From the NCBI GenBank assembly GCA_046760105.1, contig JBHIDJ010000118.1, forward strand, positions 1 to 9,124: 9,124 bases of DNA. The letters run 5' to 3'. Source of the stretch: JBHIDJ01 sp046760105. GTDB taxonomy: Bacteria > Pseudomonadota > Gammaproteobacteria > Acidiferrobacterales > SPGG2. Numbering within the stretch: the first letter of the stretch is position 1; the number at the start of each line of letters is the position of its first letter. This document shows positions 5,984-9,124 of the stretch, one piece after another. Position numbers and translations under genes: made by a program. The notes below the pieces were generated by a model. That model did not search any database and was not told the origin of the DNA. It saw only the letters and a list, made by a program, of their open reading frames with translations.

Positions 5984-6675
5984 TGTTGACCATTCACGAC
6001 CTCAGTGTGTCTATCGAGCGTGCCAACATTTTGCATGACGTGGAGCTTCGGGTCCCGGCGGGGGAGACGGCTGCGCTGATCGGCCGGAACGGCGCAGGCA
6101 AGACCACGTTAATGCGCACCATCATGGGCTTCGTGCGCCCGGCCCAAGGGCGTATCGAATTTGAAGATCTTGATCTGTTAGCAATCGCGCCGTACAGACG
6201 GGCCCATCTGGGGATCGGGTACATGCCGGAGGATCGGCGGCTCGTTCCACAGCTCCCTGTTGAGGAAAACATTCTTCTCCCCGTCTGGGCCACGGGAAAC
6301 GAGGCGCTCGGCGGTCGACTGAAATGGATCTACGAATTGATGCCCGAGGTCGCCCAGCTGGCATCGCGCAAGGCTTTGCAGTTGAGTGGCGGCCAGCAGA
6401 AGCTCGCGGCGCTCGCTCGCGCGCTTATTTGTGGAACCAAACTGCTTTTGTTGGATGAACCCTTCGAGGGGGTGGCGCCTGCGTTAGCCCGCAGACTCGC
6501 GGACGTGATGAGTGACCTGAAAGGCGAAGGCCTGTCGGTTCTACTGTCAGAATCTGACTACACGCATTCGGCTGATCTGCTTAATCATCTTTTCGTGATC
6601 GAGCGTGGAGTGGTCGAAGAGAGAACTGTGGAGCGCGCATACCAAAAGGCCCCGAGCCAGGAGAATCAAGCATGA
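5983..6675 (+). CDS. livF: ABC transporter ATP-binding protein, LivF type
   Basis: This 230-residue ATPase is the partner of the LivG-like subunit. Walker A is GRNGAGKTT (34-42). The region GIGYMPEDRRLVPQLPVEEN (77-96) has the glutamate at 83 typical of LivF in place of the Q-loop glutamine. The signature LSGGQQKLAALARAL (134-148) is intact and Walker B is LLLLDEPFEG (154-163). The switch region reads LLSESDYTHS (187-196), whereas LivF usually has VEQN and other ABC ATPases have a histidine; here S191 occupies that place. ATG 5983 is preferred, with GGGAG at 5972-5976 six bases upstream; the GTG at 5980 would add one residue. Its stop overlaps the dehydrogenase start as ATGA. Confidence 0.9.
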   Translation: MLTIHDLSVSIERANILHDVELRVPAGETAALIGRNGAGKTTLMRTIMGFVRPAQGRIEFEDLDLLAIAPYRRAHLGIGYMPEDRRLVPQLPVEENILLPVWATGNEALGGRLKWIYELMPEVAQLASRKALQLSGGQQKLAALARALICGTKLLLLDEPFEGVAPALARRLADVMSDLKGEGLSVLLSESDYTHSADLLNHLFVIERGVVEERTVERAYQKAPSQENQA

Positions 6676-7796
6676 AGACAAAGGCCGCTATATTGCACGA
6701 AATGGAACTGCCACCGCCCTACGCGAAGAGTCGTCCGCTACACATCGAAGAAGTGGAGCTCGACCCGCCCGGTGAGGGCGAAATACTGGTTGAAATCAAG
6801 GCGGCCGGCTTATGTCATTCCGATTTATCTGTAATCAACGGCGACCGACCGCGACCAACACCGATGGCCCTCGGTCATGAAGCGGCCGGGATTGTGCGCG
6901 AACTCGGTCCGGGGGTCACTGATCTTGCAAACGGCGATCATGTCGTCATGGTGTTCGTGCCCAGCTGCGGCCACTGTCTGCCGTGCATGGAAGGACGGCC
7001 CGCCCTCTGCGAGCCGGGATTCCGCGCCAATGTCGCCGGGGCGTTGTTATCGGGTGCTCGCAGGCTTCACCGCAACGGCAACGCCATCAACCACCACATG
7101 GGGGTATCGGCGTTTGCCCAGTATGCGGTTGTTTCACGTCATTCGTTGATCAAGATCGATCGCGAGTTGCCGCTCGATGAGGCGGCGCTGTTTGGTTGTG
7201 CGGTGTTGACCGGGGTCGGAGCCGTTGTTAACACGGCGCGCGTACCACCGGGCGCCACGGTGGCGGTTATCGGCCTCGGTGGTGTCGGCCTCAACGCCTT
7301 GCTTGGTGCAGTGCTTGCCGGCGCTCAGCGCATCGTCGCGATCGACGTTATCGATGAAAAGCTCGAGCTTGCACGCCAGCTCGGGGCTACCGATACATTC
7401 AATGCCGGCGAAGCCGACTGCGCAGATGCGGTACGGGAGGCTGCCCAGGGCGGCGTGGAGTACGCCTTCGAGATGGCAGGTTCGGTTAAAGCGTTGGATC
7501 TAGCTTATCGGGTCACACGCCGCGGTGGCACAACCGTGACGGCGGGCCTCGCCCATCCCGCGCATACGCTGGCGTTACAGGCGGTGAGCCTGGTGGCAGA
7601 GGAACGTACCCTCAAGGGCAGCTACGTCGGCAGCTGCGTGCCAGCGCGCGACGTGCTCCGATTCATCACGCTCTACCGCCAGGGGCGATTACCGGTGGAT
7701 CGGCTGATGAGCGATCATATCAGCTTTGGTGACTTAAACTCTGCGTTCGACCGACTCGCGTCGGGACACACCGTCCGCCAGATTCTAATGCCATAA
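6672..7796 (+). CDS. Zinc-dependent alcohol dehydrogenase (MDR family)
   Basis: This 374-residue protein is a medium-chain dehydrogenase that should oxidise an alcohol to an aldehyde or ketone with NAD. Catalytic zinc ligands are visible as C48 (GLCHSD), H69 with E70 (GHEAAG) and C176 (LFGCAVLTGVGA). The structural zinc lobe has C99, C102, C105 and C113. The nucleotide-binding motif is GLGGVG (201-206), and D225 at the end of the second strand favours NAD over NADP. The layout resembles the class I/III and aryl/benzyl alcohol dehydrogenase group; the exact substrate is not identifiable. AGGAG at 6659-6663 precedes the ATG, which overlaps the livF stop as ATGA, so it is co-translated with the transporter. 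This suggests that the imported compound or its first product is an alcohol. Confidence 0.92.
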   Translation: MKTKAAILHEMELPPPYAKSRPLHIEEVELDPPGEGEILVEIKAAGLCHSDLSVINGDRPRPTPMALGHEAAGIVRELGPGVTDLANGDHVVMVFVPSCGHCLPCMEGRPALCEPGFRANVAGALLSGARRLHRNGNAINHHMGVSAFAQYAVVSRHSLIKIDRELPLDEAALFGCAVLTGVGAVVNTARVPPGATVAVIGLGGVGLNALLGAVLAGAQRIVAIDVIDEKLELARQLGATDTFNAGEADCADAVREAAQGGVEYAFEMAGSVKALDLAYRVTRRGGTTVTAGLAHPAHTLALQAVSLVAEERTLKGSYVGSCVPARDVLRFITLYRQGRLPVDRLMSDHISFGDLNSAFDRLASGHTVRQILMP

Positions 7797-7853
7797 CGCC
7801 TGGGGAATGTTTCACCAGACCATCTTTGCCAAACCGGTGGGCGAGGCTGCATA

Positions 7854-7964
7854 ATGCGCGCCATCACGCCAGTAGTTGCCGCGTGCCAATACCCTATTTT
7901 TGATCGATTATCCAAGACAGTTATCCAAGGCGTATCGGCGTGCGGTCAGGCTACGGAAGATTAG
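7854..7964 (+). CDS. Possible 36-codon small ORF, doubtful
   Basis: An ATG at 7854 opens a 36-codon frame ending in TAG at 7962-7964. Its start overlaps (TAATG) the stop of a 15-codon frame that begins at ATG 7807 behind a TGGGGA purine stretch. The N-terminal wording ITPVVAACQYPI faintly recalls the first strand of nitrilase-superfamily enzymes, so it might be a remnant of such a gene; this rests on a dozen residues. The frame covers the direct repeat at 7908-7929. More likely it is chance, and I list it mainly so that it can be tested. Confidence 0.15.
   Translation: MRAITPVVAACQYPIFDRLSKTVIQGVSACGQATED
7908..7929. repeat. 9-bp direct repeat, possible operator
   Basis: TTATCCAAG occurs at 7908-7916 and again at 7921-7929, a spacing of 13 bases from start to start. 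It lies 66-88 bases upstream of the aldehyde dehydrogenase start codon, a position suitable for a regulator binding as a tandem dimer. No known consensus is recognised. Confidence 0.4.
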
Positions 7965-7995
7965 CGTAACCGATAAGATATCGGAGGGTAGAACT

Positions 7996-9124
7996 GTGAA
8001 TCTGGACACCGCGACCGTGAATTTAAGCAACACATCGTTATTGCGTGAACGTTGTTATATCGATGGCGCCTGGGTGGAAGCTGATGACCGTGCTGTCGTC
8101 GAAGTCAACAATCCGGCGGACGGCAGTGTCATCGGGACCGTGCCCTCCCTAGGGACCGACGAGACCCGTCGTGCTATCGCGGCGGCCGATGCCGCATGGC
8201 CTGCATGGCGCGCCATGACGGGCAAAGAAAGGGCGGTCATCATGCGCAAATGGTTCGAGCTCATGATGGCAAACCAGGAGGATCTCGCCGTTCTCATGAC
8301 CTCAGAACAGGGCAAGCCGCTCGCGGAATCGCGCGGTGAGATCGCCTATGCTGCTTCTTTCATAGAATGGTTCGCCGAGGAAGGCAAACGTGTCTACGGG
8401 GACACCATTCCGCACCCGCTGCGCGACAAGCGTATCGTGGTGCTGAAGCAACCGATCGGTGTCGTGGCGTCCATTACGCCGTGGAACTTTCCTGCCGCCA
8501 TGATCACCCGCAAATGCGGACCGGCGCTGGCAGCCGGTTGTACTGTCGTGTGTAAGCCTGCATCACAAACACCGTACACTGCGCTGGCGCTTGCCGAACT
8601 GGCAGAACACGCGGGCATGCCTAAGGGCGTGTTCAACGTGATTACCGGGCGCGCAACTGAGATCGGCGCGGAGCTAACCAGCAATCCCACGGTGCGAAAG
8701 CTGGGCTTTACTGGTTCCACCGAAGTGGGCAAAGAGCTCATGGCGCAGTGCGCGGGCACGGTGAAGAAGGTGTCGTTGGAGCTCGGCGGTAATGCTCCGT
8801 TTATTGTTTTCGATGATGCAGACCTCGATGCCGCAGTGACCGGAGCTATGGCCTCAAAGTATCGCAATACGGGTCAGACCTGCGTGTGCGCAAACCGGGT
8901 TCTGGTGCAAGATGCCGTCTACGATGCGTTCGCCGAAAAGATGACGGACGCGGTGGGCAAGCTCAAGGTAGGCAACGGTCTTGAGGAGGGCGTGCAACAA
9001 GGCCCGCTAATCGACATGCGTGCAGTCGAGAAGGTCGAGTTCCATATTGCGGACGCCACGCAAAAGGGCGCACAAGTTGTTGCCGGTGGGTCACGCCACG
9101 CCCTTGGGGGAACGTTCTTTGAGC
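7996..9124 (+). CDS. gabD: Succinate-semialdehyde dehydrogenase, GabD type (3' end outside window)
   Basis: The first 376 codons of an aldehyde dehydrogenase are present; about 480-490 would be expected in full. It oxidises succinate semialdehyde to succinate, usually with NADP, in the cytoplasm. Residues characteristic of the family are PWNFP with N164, FTGSTEVGK, ELGGNAPFIVFDDADL beginning with the general base E262, and KYRNTGQTCVCANR with the catalytic C296 followed by C298. The QTCVCANR wording and the N-terminal CYIDGAWVEA...EVNNPADG point to GabD rather than other aldehyde dehydrogenases, although related semialdehydes such as glutarate semialdehyde remain possible. The start is GTG 7996, chosen because GGAGGG (7983-7988) lies 7 bases upstream; a later GTG at 8017 has no such site. 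It follows the alcohol dehydrogenase on the same strand and may oxidise its aldehyde product. Confidence 0.92.
   Translation, partial: MNLDTATVNLSNTSLLRERCYIDGAWVEADDRAVVEVNNPADGSVIGTVPSLGTDETRRAIAAADAAWPAWRAMTGKERAVIMRKWFELMMANQEDLAVLMTSEQGKPLAESRGEIAYAASFIEWFAEEGKRVYGDTIPHPLRDKRIVVLKQPIGVVASITPWNFPAAMITRKCGPALAAGCTVVCKPASQTPYTALALAELAEHAGMPKGVFNVITGRATEIGAELTSNPTVRKLGFTGSTEVGKELMAQCAGTVKKVSLELGGNAPFIVFDDADLDAAVTGAMASKYRNTGQTCVCANRVLVQDAVYDAFAEKMTDAVGKLKVGNGLEEGVQQGPLIDMRAVEKVEFHIADATQKGAQVVAGGSRHALGGTFFE

Larger units (their letters stand above)
7797..7995. other. Intergenic region before the aldehyde dehydrogenase
   Basis: These 199 bases contain a 9-bp direct repeat (7908-7929), a 6-bp inverted repeat (CCGATA 7970-7975 and TATCGG 7979-7984) that overlaps the next gene's ribosome binding site, and two tiny overlapping open frames. 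No strong terminator follows the dehydrogenase and no clear promoter pair is seen. Whether the aldehyde dehydrogenase is transcribed with the operon or from its own promoter is open; the length and the repeats favour at least an internal promoter. Confidence 0.5.

Noticed and set aside
8394..8867. Minus-strand frame of 157 codons opposite gabD
   Set aside because: Serine/alanine-rich antisense translation with no domain; the plus strand carries all aldehyde dehydrogenase catalytic motifs.

Overview
The window looks like chromosomal DNA from a proteobacterium, most likely a gammaproteobacterium. Base composition is moderately GC-rich. Genes are tightly packed, with ATGA overlaps and purine-rich ribosome binding sites. 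The encoded proteins (MmsA, PanC, a full branched-chain-type ABC transporter, a zinc alcohol dehydrogenase, GabD) resemble proteobacterial families. The 8-nt and 7-nt periodic repeats near the left end are of a kind familiar from proteobacterial intergenic regions. The assignment to class is inference; there is no rRNA or other marker here.

Layout. Bases 1-179 are the 3' end of mmsA (methylmalonate-semialdehyde dehydrogenase). Bases 180-451 hold no gene but two periodic, hairpin-capable repeat elements. A small exported ankyrin-repeat protein follows (452-799). It converges on panC (pantothenate synthetase), on the minus strand at 834-1712. A non-coding divergent region (1713-1961) separates panC from a long plus-strand operon. 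That operon encodes a periplasmic substrate-binding protein (1962-3278), two permeases (3365-4261 and 4258-5202), two ATPases (5204-5983 and 5983-6675), and a zinc-dependent alcohol dehydrogenase (6672-7796). After a 199-base gap, a gabD-type succinate-semialdehyde dehydrogenase begins at 7996 and runs off the right edge.

How the genes fit together. The five transporter genes form a complete HAAT-family (branched-chain amino acid/amide type) importer. From the first permease onward the genes overlap or almost touch. The alcohol dehydrogenase start overlaps the last ATPase stop as ATGA, so import and oxidation of an alcohol are probably co-expressed. With the aldehyde dehydrogenase directly downstream, a plausible reading is a catabolic module: import a hydroxylated compound, oxidise it to a (semi)aldehyde, then to an acid entering central metabolism. 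A 4-hydroxybutyrate-like substrate is one candidate, but the substrate cannot be read from the sequence.

Points worth a second look: the hairpin between the binding-protein and permease genes, the degenerate ABC signature in the LivG-like ATPase, the missing switch histidine in the LivF-like ATPase, the transporter-dehydrogenase coupling, and the periodic repeats at the left end. I did not find a convincing wholly new system; most of the window is recognisable metabolism and transport.
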